Part shown: piece by piece, positions 8,151 through 16,195 of the stretch | Position numbering within the stretch: the first letter of the stretch is position 1 | How the letters are laid out: every line of letters starts with the position of its first letter | Source of the DNA: Komagataeibacter xylinus | GTDB lineage: Bacteria > Pseudomonadota > Alphaproteobacteria > Acetobacterales > Acetobacteraceae | Assembly: GCF_009834365.1 (NCBI RefSeq) | Contig: NZ_CP041348.1 | Location: forward strand, 988,501-1,052,500 | Direction of reading: 5' to 3' | DNA length: 64,000 bases | Program-made: the position numbers and the translations under genes | The notes under the pieces: generated by a model | Told to the model about the DNA's origin: nothing | What the model saw: the letters and a program-made list of their open reading frames with translations, nothing else | Database searches by the model: none

Positions 8151-9373
8151 CCACAGCCCCTTCCGTGCGCGGCTGGTGCCCCGGCCTGCACACCCCCATG
8201 GAGGCCGCCGATGGCTGGCTGGTGCGCGTGCGCCCGCCGCTCGGCCGCCTGTCCGCCGCGCAGGCCCGCATTGTGGCCCGTGCCGCCCGCGTGCATGGCA
8301 ACGGGCTGATCGAACTGACCAGCCGGGGCAACCTTCAACTGCGTGGCCTGACACCACGCAGCGCCCGCGCCTTTGCCCGCGACATGGCCGAAGCGGGCCT
8401 TGCCAGCACGGACGCCGCAACCGAGGCAAGGCGCGGCCTGCTGCTCTCGCCGCTGGCTGGCATTGACCCTGACGCCGCACCCGATGCCCCCGCCATCATG
8501 CAGGCACTCGATGCCGCCCTGGCCGGAGCCGCGAGCCTGCGCGGCCTGCCCGCCAAGTTCGTCATTGCGGTGGAATGCGGGGGATACATGCCCGCAGGCA
8601 CGCTGCGGGCTGATATCGTCGTGCGTGCGCAAGGGACTGGCTGGCTGGTGGTGTGCGGCGCGCGCGCCCTGCCCTGCCCTGCCGCCGCCATCGCCCCCAC
8701 AGTGCTTGCGCTGGCACACGCATTGGCGGCCTCCGGTGGCCGCCCCCTGCGTGATCCGGCCCTTGGCACGCAGGCATTTGCCCACCTTGGCCTGCTTGAG
8801 GCCACACAGGCAGCCCCCCCAGCCGCGCATAACATTCCCTGCCTTGCTGGCCCCCTGCCCGGCCACGCCATGGGTGCCGTACTGCCCCCCGGCCCGATGG
8901 AGGCTGACCTGCTCGACGCCGTGGCGCAATGGAGCATGCAGGCGGGCAACGGCCACATGCGCATTACCCCCCTGCGCCGCGCGATCGTGTTTGAAGACTG
9001 CGCCACGGCCCCACCCCTGCCCGGCCTGATCACGCATGCGGATGATCCGCGCCTGCGCATCAGCGCATGCATCGGCGCGCGCGGCTGTGCCTGTGCCGCG
9101 CGTGACGTGATTGCCGATGCTACCCTTCTGGCCCCCGCCTTGCCTGCGCGGGCTACGCTGCATGTATCGGGCTGCCCCAAGGGCTGCGCCCATCCGGGGC
9201 CAGCCGACATCACGCTGGTGGCACAGGTGGATGGCTATGGCCTGTGCCCGCATGGCCGGGCGGCTGATACGCCTGTAGACAACGGGCTTTCGCTGGCACA
9301 GATACAGCACATCGTGCGGGACTGGCCCCGCAACCTGACCACGCCACGGAACGGGAGAACCCAACCGGCATGA
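8147..9373 (+). CDS. cobG: Precorrin-3B synthase CobG
   Basis: 408 aa. The fold is that of nitrite/sulfite reductases. HGNGLIELTSRGNLQLRG (about residues 50-67) is the siroheme/substrate-side signature. The four Fe-S ligands appear as CIGARGC (about 309-315) and CPKGC (about 347-351). CobG uses O2 to hydroxylate C20 and form the gamma-lactone of precorrin-3B, so it marks the aerobic pathway. The start is set by the ATGA overlap with cobN; a further upstream in-frame ATG (8099) would lie inside cobN. It overlaps cobH by ATGA. Confidence 0.95.
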   Translation: MTTAPSVRGWCPGLHTPMEAADGWLVRVRPPLGRLSAAQARIVARAARVHGNGLIELTSRGNLQLRGLTPRSARAFARDMAEAGLASTDAATEARRGLLLSPLAGIDPDAAPDAPAIMQALDAALAGAASLRGLPAKFVIAVECGGYMPAGTLRADIVVRAQGTGWLVVCGARALPCPAAAIAPTVLALAHALAASGGRPLRDPALGTQAFAHLGLLEATQAAPPAAHNIPCLAGPLPGHAMGAVLPPGPMEADLLDAVAQWSMQAGNGHMRITPLRRAIVFEDCATAPPLPGLITHADDPRLRISACIGARGCACAARDVIADATLLAPALPARATLHVSGCPKGCAHPGPADITLVAQVDGYGLCPHGRAADTPVDNGLSLAQIQHIVRDWPRNLTTPRNGRTQPA

Positions 9374-10011
9374 CCGCGCAAACGGAACCGTACGACTACA
9401 TTCACGACGGGGCGGCGATCTATGCCCGTTCCTTTGCCATCATCCGTGAAGAAGCCGATCTGAGCGGCCTGAGTGAGGCCGAAGCCCGCGTGGTGGTGCG
9501 CATCATCCACGCCTGCGGCATGGTGGATGTGGCCAAGGCCGTGCGCATGTCGCCCGATTTCGTGGCCAGCGCGCAGGCGGCCCTAAAGGCGGGCAAGCCC
9601 ATACTGTGCGATGCCAACATGGTGGCCCATGGTGTGACCCGCGCACGCCTGCCGGCCGATAACCCGGTCATCTGCACCCTGCGCGACCCGCGCACGCCCG
9701 AGATTGCAAAACGCATCGGCAATACCCGCTCGGCCGCCGCGATGGACCTGTGGGGGGATGATCTGGCCGGTGCCGTCGTGGCTATTGGCAATGCGCCGAC
9801 CGCCCTGTTCCACCTGCTGGAGATGATCCGTGCGGGCGCGCCCCGCCCGGCAGCCGTGATCGGCATGCCGGTGGGCTTTGTGGGTGCCGCCGAATCGAAG
9901 GAGGCACTGGCCGCGTTTGGTGACCTGCCCTTCATCATCGTGCGCGGCAGGCTTGGCGGCAGCGCCATGGCGGCGGCCACCGTCAACGCGCTGGCGAGTG
10001 ACACGGAATGA
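9370..10011 (+). CDS. cobH: Precorrin-8X methylmutase CobH
   Basis: 213 aa, standard for CobH/CbiC. It moves the C11 methyl to C12, giving hydrogenobyrinic acid. The catalytic histidine is in VRIIHACGM (His near residue 47). The conserved KPILCDANMVAHGV segment and GNAPTALFHLLEM are clear. It overlaps both neighbours by ATGA, so translation within cobG-cobH-cobI should be coupled. Confidence 0.96.
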   Translation: MTAQTEPYDYIHDGAAIYARSFAIIREEADLSGLSEAEARVVVRIIHACGMVDVAKAVRMSPDFVASAQAALKAGKPILCDANMVAHGVTRARLPADNPVICTLRDPRTPEIAKRIGNTRSAAAMDLWGDDLAGAVVAIGNAPTALFHLLEMIRAGAPRPAAVIGMPVGFVGAAESKEALAAFGDLPFIIVRGRLGGSAMAAATVNALASDTE

Positions 10012-10733
10012 GTGCCGGCCGTCTGTCCATTCTCGGCATGGGCCCGGGTGACCCCGAACTCATGACAATCAAGGCCGCGCGCCTGCTGCGTGAAAGCCCG
10101 GTGGTGGGCTGGTTCTGTCGCCACGACCGCCCCGGCCATGCCCGCCAGATTGCAGGCGACATGATTGGCCCCGACGCCACCACGCTGCGCTTCGCCTACC
10201 CCTTCACCACCGAAATTTCGGTCAGCGACCCGGCTTATCTGATGCGCATGGGCCAGTTCTATGATGAATGCGCGGCACAGGTCGCAACGCACCTTGCGGC
10301 GGGCCAGGATGTGGCACTGCTGTGCGAGGGCGATCCGTTCCTGTTCGGCTCGGCCATGTATGTGTTCGACCGGCTGCATGAGCGTTTTGAAAGCACGGTA
10401 GTGCCCGGCATCACCGCCATGAGCGGCTGCTGGTCAGCAGCCCGGCGCCCCATGGTGCATGGTGATGACGTGCTGTGCGTCATCCCCGGCACGCTGGATG
10501 AAGAGGCGCTGGTGACGTGGCTGGAAAAAGCCGATGCCGCCGTCATCATGAAGCTGGGCCGCAACCTTGCAAAAGTGCGCACCGCCCTGCGCCGCACGGG
10601 GCGCGAGGCGCGCGCGATCTATGTGGAACGCGCCAGCCAGCCCACCCAGCGCTGCCTGAAACTGACCGAGATGACCGGGCCTGCCCCCTATTTCTCCATC
10701 ATTCTCGTGCCGGGCCGGGAGGGCGCACGATGA
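10008..10733 (+). CDS. cobI: Precorrin-2 C20-methyltransferase CobI
   Basis: 241 aa member of the corrin SAM-methyltransferases. The N-terminal LGMGPGDPELMTIKA loop, the CEGDPFLFGSAMYV motif (about 104-117) that lies at the SAM site, and the VPGITAMSGCWSAA segment (about 132-145) are typical of CobI/CbiL. It methylates C20 of precorrin-2. Start and end both overlap neighbours by ATGA. Confidence 0.95.
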   Translation: MSAGRLSILGMGPGDPELMTIKAARLLRESPVVGWFCRHDRPGHARQIAGDMIGPDATTLRFAYPFTTEISVSDPAYLMRMGQFYDECAAQVATHLAAGQDVALLCEGDPFLFGSAMYVFDRLHERFESTVVPGITAMSGCWSAARRPMVHGDDVLCVIPGTLDEEALVTWLEKADAAVIMKLGRNLAKVRTALRRTGREARAIYVERASQPTQRCLKLTEMTGPAPYFSIILVPGREGAR

Positions 10734-11491
10734 GTGGCCGCATCTTCGTCGTGGGCCTTGGCCCGGGTGTTGCAAACCAGCGCACGCCCCAGGCCGATGC
10801 CGCGCTCGTGCAGGCCACCGACCTGATCGGCTACGCGCCTTATGTCGCCCGCGTGCAGGCAGGCCCGGAGGTGGTGCGCCATGCCAGTGACAACCGCGTG
10901 GAGCTTGAACGCGCACAGCATGCCATTGAGCTTGCGCTGGCGGGGCGCACGGTTGCGGTCGTGTCGGGCGGCGATGCGGGCGTGTTTGGCATGGCAAGCG
11001 CCGTGTTCGAAGCGATTGACCACGGCCCCGCTGCCTGGCGTGGGGTTGAAGTCACGGTCATTCCCGGTGTCTCTGCCGTGCTGGCCGCCGCCGCCCGGCT
11101 GGGCGCGCCATTGGGTGGGGATTTCTGCGTCATTTCGCTGTCCGACAACCTCAAGCCGCAGGCAGTCGTGCATAAAAGGCTGGCGGCGGCAGCGGAAGCG
11201 GGACTGGTCATCGCGCTGTACAATCCACGCTCGAAGGCCCGCCCGCACCAGTTGGGCGAGGCGTTCGATCTGCTGCGCACCCTCCTGCCCGGCACCGTGC
11301 CGGTTGCCTTCGCGCGCGCCATTGGCCGCCCGGATGAGCGCGTGATCCTGACCGACATCGCCCATGCCGACCCCGAGCAGGTGGATATGAGCACGCTGGT
11401 GCTGATCGGCTGCCCGCTCACCCACACCATTGAGCGGGCCGATGGGGAAAAATGGCTCTACACCGCGCGGCGGGTGGATGAGGCAGGATAA
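10730..11491 (+). CDS. cobJ: Precorrin-3B C17-methyltransferase CobJ
   Basis: 253 aa. It starts MSGRIFVVGLGPG, the first SAM loop. VVSGGDAGVFGMA and VIPGVSAVLAAAARLGAPLG follow as second and third family motifs, then ALYNPRSKARP. CobJ methylates C17 with ring contraction in the aerobic pathway. ATG 10730 overlaps the cobI stop; the frame is open further upstream inside cobI but that is not coding. It is the last gene of the riboswitch operon, and its stop touches a palindromic repeat. Confidence 0.95.
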   Translation: MSGRIFVVGLGPGVANQRTPQADAALVQATDLIGYAPYVARVQAGPEVVRHASDNRVELERAQHAIELALAGRTVAVVSGGDAGVFGMASAVFEAIDHGPAAWRGVEVTVIPGVSAVLAAAARLGAPLGGDFCVISLSDNLKPQAVVHKRLAAAAEAGLVIALYNPRSKARPHQLGEAFDLLRTLLPGTVPVAFARAIGRPDERVILTDIAHADPEQVDMSTLVLIGCPLTHTIERADGEKWLYTARRVDEAG

Positions 11492-11568
11492 AAGTTTTTG
11501 GGTGTCGCCTTTTTTCAAAAAAGCGGCGTTCTTCTGAAGCTTTTTGAAAAAAGCTTCACCAAAAACTT
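11490..11568 (+). repeat. Palindromic interspersed element, copy 2 (complete)
   Basis: The best complete copy. The outer arms AAGTTTTTGG (11492-11501) and CCAAAAACTT (11559-11568) are exactly complementary. Inside are a GTCGCC...GCGGC hairpin (about 11504-11526) and a GAAGC...GCTTC hairpin (11536-11557). As RNA or single-stranded DNA it could fold as a three-way junction. It fills the gap between convergent cobJ and cobK, whose stop codon is 5 nt away. Confidence 0.9.
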
Positions 11569-11573
11569 CTTTT

Positions 11574-12353
11574 TTATTTACAGGATTTTTTGTGAGCAGG
11601 CTTTCCATGCAACCCCGACAGGCTTTCCAGCCATGCCATGGCGGCCGCGGCATCCGCCACGGTCTGGGCCGGGGCAACGGGTGGGCGATCGACCATGATC
11701 ACGCCAAGGCCCAGCCTGCGGGCCGCCGCAAGCTTGGCCTGCGTGGCCGTGCCGCCGGAATTCTTGGTCACGATCACATCAATCCGTTCCCGGCGCAAAA
11801 GCGCCTCCTCGCCCGCTTCATCAAACGGGCCACGGGCCAGCAGCAGCCGCGTGCCTGCGGGCAGCAGGGCCGCATCAGGCGCGTCCACGCAGCGCAGCAG
11901 CCAGTCATGCGGCCCTGCGTGGTGGAAGGGCAGCAGGTCCTTGCGCCCCACGGTCAGCAGCACGCGCCGGGGTGTCGTGCCCAATGCGCCCGCTGCGGCC
12001 TGCATGTCGGGCACGCGGGTCCAGCGATCACCCGCCACAGGCGTCCAGCCAGGGCGTTCCACGCGCAGCAGTTTCACATGGGCCTGCGCGCAGGCAGTCA
12101 CCGCATGGTTGCTCATCTGCACGGCGAAGGGGTGGGTGGCGTCAATCACCGCTTCGACATGATGGGCCAGCAGCCACTCACGCAGGCCGTCCACACCGCC
12201 AAAGCCACCAATGCGCACTTCAAGCGCAGGCAGGACCGGTGCGCGGGTGGCCCCTGCGAGCGAGACGGTAACCTTAAAACGGTCCGTGCGCTGCTCCAGC
12301 GCCGCATAAAGCTGGCGGGCCTCCGTCGTGCCGCCCAGAACCAGAACCCGCAT
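11574..12353 (-). CDS. cobK: Precorrin-6A reductase CobK
   Basis: 259 aa. It reduces precorrin-6A to precorrin-6B with NADPH. The N-terminal VLVLGGTTEARQL motif, DATHPFAVQMSNHA (about 79-92), VLLTVGRKDL and the C-terminal VTKNSGGTATQAKL segment are all family signatures. ATG 12353 has AAGGAA 5-10 nt upstream and starts right at the conserved strand. It is transcribed against cobJ and divergently from cobL, whose start is only 32 nt away. Confidence 0.95.
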   Translation of the reverse strand: MRVLVLGGTTEARQLYAALEQRTDRFKVTVSLAGATRAPVLPALEVRIGGFGGVDGLREWLLAHHVEAVIDATHPFAVQMSNHAVTACAQAHVKLLRVERPGWTPVAGDRWTRVPDMQAAAGALGTTPRRVLLTVGRKDLLPFHHAGPHDWLLRCVDAPDAALLPAGTRLLLARGPFDEAGEEALLRRERIDVIVTKNSGGTATQAKLAAARRLGLGVIMVDRPPVAPAQTVADAAAAMAWLESLSGLHGKPAHKKSCK

Positions 12354-12385
12354 CTTTTCCTTCCTGCTGCTTGTAAGGCCACACC

Positions 12386-13624
12386 ATGAGCACGCCATGG
12401 CTGCATGTTATCGGCATTGGGGAGGATGGTGTCGAGGGCCTGCCCGCTGCCACCCGCGCCCTGATCGCGCATGCGGAAATGGTGGTGGGAGGCGCGCGCC
12501 ACCTTGCCCTTGCGCACTCCCTGATAACAGGCCAGACGCTGGCCTGGCCGCACCCGCTGGCCGATGGCATTGCCGCACTGCTGCGCTGGCGGGGCAGGCG
12601 CGTGTGCGTGCTGGCCTCGGGCGATCCGTTCCTGTTCGGCATTGGCACCACCCTGCGCCGCCATGTGCCGTTGAGTGAGATGATGGGCCTGCCCGCCCCC
12701 TCCTGTGTTGCGCTGGCGTGCAACCTGCTGGGCTGGGCGGAGCAGGATGTGAGCCTGCTCTCACTATGCGGCCGCCCGATGGAAGCCATTGCCCCTGCCC
12801 TTCAGCCCGGTGGCAGGCTGGTCGTGCTCTCGGCGGATGAGCACACGCCACATGCCTTTGCCCGCTGGCTTGAGGGGCGCGGTTTTGGCGCCTCCGTGCT
12901 GCATGTGCTGGGTGCGCTGGGCGGTCCGGGCCAGAGCCACCACACCGCCACGGTGGCCAAGACTGCGCGGGGTGAAGGACCTCTGCCGCCCCGGCTGAAC
13001 CTGATGGCGCTGGAAGTCATGGCCGACCGGAATGCGCAGGTCATCCCGCTTGCCTGTGGCCTGCCCGATGAGATGTTCGACCATGACGGGCAGATCACCA
13101 AGCGCGAGATCCGGGCGGTCACCCTCTCGGCACTGGCGCCACGGCGGGGCGAGATGCTGTGGGATATTGGCGGCGGGTCCGGCTCGATCAGCATTGAATG
13201 GATGCTGCGCCACCCGGCCAACCGCGCCATCGCCATTGAAAAATCACCCGCACGCGGCGCACGGATTGCCCGTAACGCGCTCACCCTTGGCGTGCCCGGC
13301 CTGCGCGTGATGGCGGGCGAGGCCCCTGCCATCCTGCCCCAAATGCGGGCCGAGGGGCTGGCAGCGCCCGATGCCATCTTCATTGGCGGCGGCATCAGCA
13401 ACCCCGGCATGCTCGAGGCTGCGTGGGACGTTTTGCGCCCCGGCGGGCGGCTGGTAGCCAATGCCGTAACGCTGGAAAGCGAGGCCGCCGTAATCGCTGC
13501 CCATGCCCGCCGGGGCGGCACGCTGACCCGGCTGCATGTGGAGCGGCTGGAGCCGATCGGGCGCTTTCACGGCTTTCGCCCCGGCATGACCGTGACCAGC
13601 TACACCGTGAGCAAACCGGCATGA
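12386..13624 (+). CDS. cobL: Precorrin-6Y C5,15-methyltransferase (decarboxylating) CobL
   Basis: 412 aa, a fusion of a CbiE-like N-terminal SAM methyltransferase (residues 1-200; IGIGEDG at the start, LASGDPFLFGIG near 73) and a CbiT-like C-terminal domain (GLPDEMF near 226, then WDIGGGSGSISIEWM, the SAM motif, near 259). It methylates C5 and C15 and decarboxylates the C12 acetate. AAGG is 8 nt before the ATG. It leads the cobL-cobE-cobM operon with ATGA overlaps. Confidence 0.95.
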   Translation: MSTPWLHVIGIGEDGVEGLPAATRALIAHAEMVVGGARHLALAHSLITGQTLAWPHPLADGIAALLRWRGRRVCVLASGDPFLFGIGTTLRRHVPLSEMMGLPAPSCVALACNLLGWAEQDVSLLSLCGRPMEAIAPALQPGGRLVVLSADEHTPHAFARWLEGRGFGASVLHVLGALGGPGQSHHTATVAKTARGEGPLPPRLNLMALEVMADRNAQVIPLACGLPDEMFDHDGQITKREIRAVTLSALAPRRGEMLWDIGGGSGSISIEWMLRHPANRAIAIEKSPARGARIARNALTLGVPGLRVMAGEAPAILPQMRAEGLAAPDAIFIGGGISNPGMLEAAWDVLRPGGRLVANAVTLESEAAVIAAHARRGGTLTRLHVERLEPIGRFHGFRPGMTVTSYTVSKPA

Positions 13625-13995
13625 TCGTGGCCGGTCTGGGCCTGCGCAGCGGGTGCGATGCGCACGCGCTCATCACCCTCGTGCGGGCCGCACAGGAACA
13701 TTGCGGCAGGCAGGCGGAGCTTGTAGCCGTGCCTGCCTTCCGCTACCGCGAGGCGGGCGTACAGGAAGCCGCCCGCCAACTAGGTCTGGCGCTGCGGGCG
13801 GTAACGCATGAGGAACTGCTGGCGGCCCAGCCGCGCTGCGTCACCCGTTCCGCCCGCGCGCAGGAGGCCCTGGGCGTGGCCTCGGTGGCGGAAGGCTGTG
13901 CGCTGGCAGCAGCGGGGCCGCGCTCAAGGCTGATCGTGCCGCGCCTGACGGGCGGCAAGGCAACATGTGCCATGGCACAGGGAGAGGATGCATGA
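13621..13995 (+). CDS. cobE: CobE / CbiG C-terminal domain protein
   Basis: 124 aa. It begins [14 protein letters not shown], the glycine-rich opening shared by CobE and the C-terminal domain of Cbi[13 protein letters not shown] near residue 88 and [16 protein letters not shown] at the end are also typical. CobE is required in the aerobic pathway but its biochemical role is unsettled. Start and stop overlap cobL and cobM by ATGA. Confidence 0.9.
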   Translation: MIVAGLGLRSGCDAHALITLVRAAQEHCGRQAELVAVPAFRYREAGVQEAARQLGLALRAVTHEELLAAQPRCVTRSARAQEALGVASVAEGCALAAAGPRSRLIVPRLTGGKATCAMAQGEDA

Positions 13996-14744
13996 CCGTA
14001 CACTTCATTGGCGCAGGCCCCGGTGCCGCCGACCTGCTGACCCTGCGCGGGCGCGACCTGCTGGCAAAATGCCCGGTGTGCCTGTACGCAGGTTCGATCG
14101 TGCCGACCGAGATGCTTGAACACTGCCCGCCCGATGCCCGGCTGGTTGATACCGCACCCCTCACGCTCGACCTGATCGAGCAGGAATATATCCGCGCCCA
14201 TGCGGCGGGGCAGGATGTGGCGCGGCTGCATTCGGGCGATCTTTCGGTGTACAGCGCCGTGGCCGAACAGATCCGCAGGCTCGACCGCAACAACATTCCG
14301 TGGACCATGACCCCCGGCGTGCCCGCCTTTGCCGCTGCGGCCTCCGTGCTGGGGCGCGAACTGACCGTGCCGGAAGTAGCCCAGAGCGTGGTCCTGACAC
14401 GCGTGAGCGGCCGGGCCTCGGCCATGCCGGAGCGTGAAAAGCTGGCCGCCTTTGGCGCAACGGGGGCTACGCTGGCCATCCATCTGGCCATTCATGTGCT
14501 GGACCAGATCGTGGCCGACCTCACCCCGTTTTATGGCGCGGACTGTCCTGTGGCCATCGTGGCGCGCGCCACATGGCCCGACCAGCTCGTGCTGCGCGGC
14601 ACGCTGGGCGACATTGGCGCAAAACTGGCCGAAAACCCCATAGAGCGCACGGCGCTGGTGCTGGTGGGCCGGGCGCTGGGTACGCATGATTTCCGTGAAA
14701 GCGCGCTGTACAACGCCGATTACCACCGCCGCTTCCGCTCCTAA
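13992..14744 (+). CDS. cobM: Precorrin-4 C11-methyltransferase CobM
   Basis: 250 aa. It opens [16 protein letters not shown]. The SAM-site motif [15 protein letters not shown] (about 77-91) and [20 protein letters not shown] follow. CobM methylates C11 of precorrin-4. ATG 13992 overlaps the cobE stop. It closes this three-gene unit; two palindromic repeats lie between its stop and the convergent cbiD. Confidence 0.95.
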   Translation: MTVHFIGAGPGAADLLTLRGRDLLAKCPVCLYAGSIVPTEMLEHCPPDARLVDTAPLTLDLIEQEYIRAHAAGQDVARLHSGDLSVYSAVAEQIRRLDRNNIPWTMTPGVPAFAAAASVLGRELTVPEVAQSVVLTRVSGRASAMPEREKLAAFGATGATLAIHLAIHVLDQIVADLTPFYGADCPVAIVARATWPDQLVLRGTLGDIGAKLAENPIERTALVLVGRALGTHDFRESALYNADYHRRFRS

Positions 14745-14775
14745 ACGTGCGGGAATCATTTGAGGAATAAAAAAT

Positions 14776-14852
14776 AAAGTCTTGGTGCCGCCGAAAGTCT
14801 AAAAGAGCGGCATCGTTTAAAGCTTTTTGAAAAAAGCTTTACCAAAAACTTT
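14776..14852 (+). repeat. Palindromic interspersed element, copy 3 (diverged)
   Basis: Same order as copy 2: AAAGTCTTGGTGCCGCC, GAGCGGC, then AAAGC...GCTTT hairpin (14819-14840) and ACCAAAAACTTTT. The first hairpin is decayed (loop altered, stem mismatched) while the second is intact with compensating A/T ends. It lies downstream of cobM in an AT-rich 292-bp gap that it shares with copy 4. Confidence 0.8.
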
Positions 14853-14952
14853 TATTAATTTATTTCTTTTATTATTTAAGTATAATTATGGAAATGTTAT
14901 CTTAATATATATCTTTATCTACAATTAAAAAAACAAAATCCCGTAAAAAATA

Positions 14953-15029
14953 AAAATTTCTGGTAAATATTTTCCAAAAATATTCAAAGAACACCGTCTT
15001 TTTGCAAACAGGCGGCACCCAAAAACGTT
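14953..15029 (-). repeat. Palindromic interspersed element, copy 4 (diverged, inverted)
   Basis: Inverse order: AAATTTCTGGTAAATATT, AATATTC, then ACCGTC...GGCGGCACCC and AAAAACG. The GAAGC/GCTTC stem has become GTAAATATT/AATATTC. It lies 8 nt from the cbiD stop, head-to-head with copy 3 in the same convergent gap. Confidence 0.75.
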
Positions 15030-15036
15030 TATACTT

Positions 15037-16128
15037 TCAACCGGCAACCGGATGCGGACCATGCCGGGCCACCAGCGTGCCCGCGCGGTCAAACAGCAGC
15101 ACATCCAGCACGCAGGGCGTGCCCGCCAGCACATCGCACGCCGTCTGCCACGCGCCACGCGCCACCGCCGGGCCAAGGGGGCAGCCTGCTTCGGCGGCCA
15201 GCGCGAAGGCGGCTGCGACGGAATGGGCCTGTGCAATGGCGTGCACCAGTGCATCCGGTGCCTCAATGCCGCGCGCAAGGTCTGCCAACCGGCTCATATC
15301 CGCCTGCCCTCGCCGGGAATGCAGGTCAAGGAACCCCTGCGCCAGTTTGGTCATCTTGGCCACGCCGCCGCCAATGGTGATGCGCGGCACAGGGTGACGG
15401 CGGAGGTATTTGAGCAGGCCACCGGCAAAATCACCCATTTCCAGCATGGCTTCCTCCGGCAGGTCGTATAGTGCGCGGGTGGCGCGTTCCGACACATCGC
15501 CCGTGCAGCCCGCCACATGGGGCAGGCCCAGCGCGCGGGCCACATCCACGCCACGGTGGATGCTGTCGATCCATGCAGCACAGGAAAACGGCACGACAAT
15601 GCCCGTGGTGCCGAGGACGGAAAGGCCGCCCACAATACCCAGCCGGCCATTGAGCGTGTGCCGCGCCATCTCCTCTCCGCCTGCAATCGAGATGGTCACC
15701 TCCGCATCGGGTTCGTGCCCGTCCGTACCGGTCAGGGCCGTGCGGATCATGCGCCGGGGCACGGGGTTTATGGCAGGCTCGCCGGGCGGTATGGGCAGGC
15801 CGGGCAGGGTTACGGTGCCCACGCCGGAGCCCGCGCGAAACACCACGCCGCTACCTGGCGGGGCACGGCGTACATCCACGCGCACATGCGCGCCATGGGT
15901 CACGTCCGGGTCGTCGCCCGCATCTTTCACCACTTCTGCCCAGGCGCTGTCGGGGCCATGACCATGGGCCGCCAGCGCAAAGGCCACATCCTGGCCGCCG
16001 GGCAGCGTGATGGTGACCGGATCGGGAAAGCCCTGCCCGCACAACGCTTCCCATGCGGCCTTTGCGGCGGCGGTGGCGCAACTGCCGGTCGTCCACCCCC
16101 GGCGCAGGGTAGTATGGGTACGCTCCAT
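15037..16128 (-). CDS. cbiD: CbiD-type precorrin-5 C1-methyltransferase
   Basis: 363 aa. LRRGWTTGSCATAAAKAA at residues 8-25 is the CbiD signature. GTVTLPGLPIPPGEPAINPVPR, GGLSVLGTTGIVVPFSCAAW and the HSVAAAFALAAEAGCPLG region follow. In the anaerobic pathway CbiD methylates C1 of cobalt-precorrin-5B with loss of acetaldehyde. Here it sits among aerobic genes, where CobF would normally do this step; no cobF is in the window. ATG 16128 is chosen at the start of homology with AAGG 8 nt upstream; a longer frame upstream would overlap cobB. Divergent from cobB. Confidence 0.93.
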   Translation of the reverse strand: MERTHTTLRRGWTTGSCATAAAKAAWEALCGQGFPDPVTITLPGGQDVAFALAAHGHGPDSAWAEVVKDAGDDPDVTHGAHVRVDVRRAPPGSGVVFRAGSGVGTVTLPGLPIPPGEPAINPVPRRMIRTALTGTDGHEPDAEVTISIAGGEEMARHTLNGRLGIVGGLSVLGTTGIVVPFSCAAWIDSIHRGVDVARALGLPHVAGCTGDVSERATRALYDLPEEAMLEMGDFAGGLLKYLRRHPVPRITIGGGVAKMTKLAQGFLDLHSRRGQADMSRLADLARGIEAPDALVHAIAQAHSVAAAFALAAEAGCPLGPAVARGAWQTACDVLAGTPCVLDVLLFDRAGTLVARHGPHPVAG

Positions 16129-16195
16129 CGGGATGACCTTCTCGTCCAACAGGGGTAAGGGTGGCATCGCTCGCCACGCTTTAGCAGGAACGCAC

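Noticed and set aside
3588..8480. Two abutting minus-strand open frames of over 800 codons each, antisense to cobW-cobN
   Set aside because: They lie in one frame with a single stop and mirror the codon bias of the GC-rich cob genes. Their translations are low-complexity (Arg/Gly/His/Ala-rich) without family motifs, while the plus-strand products are clear CobW and CobN.
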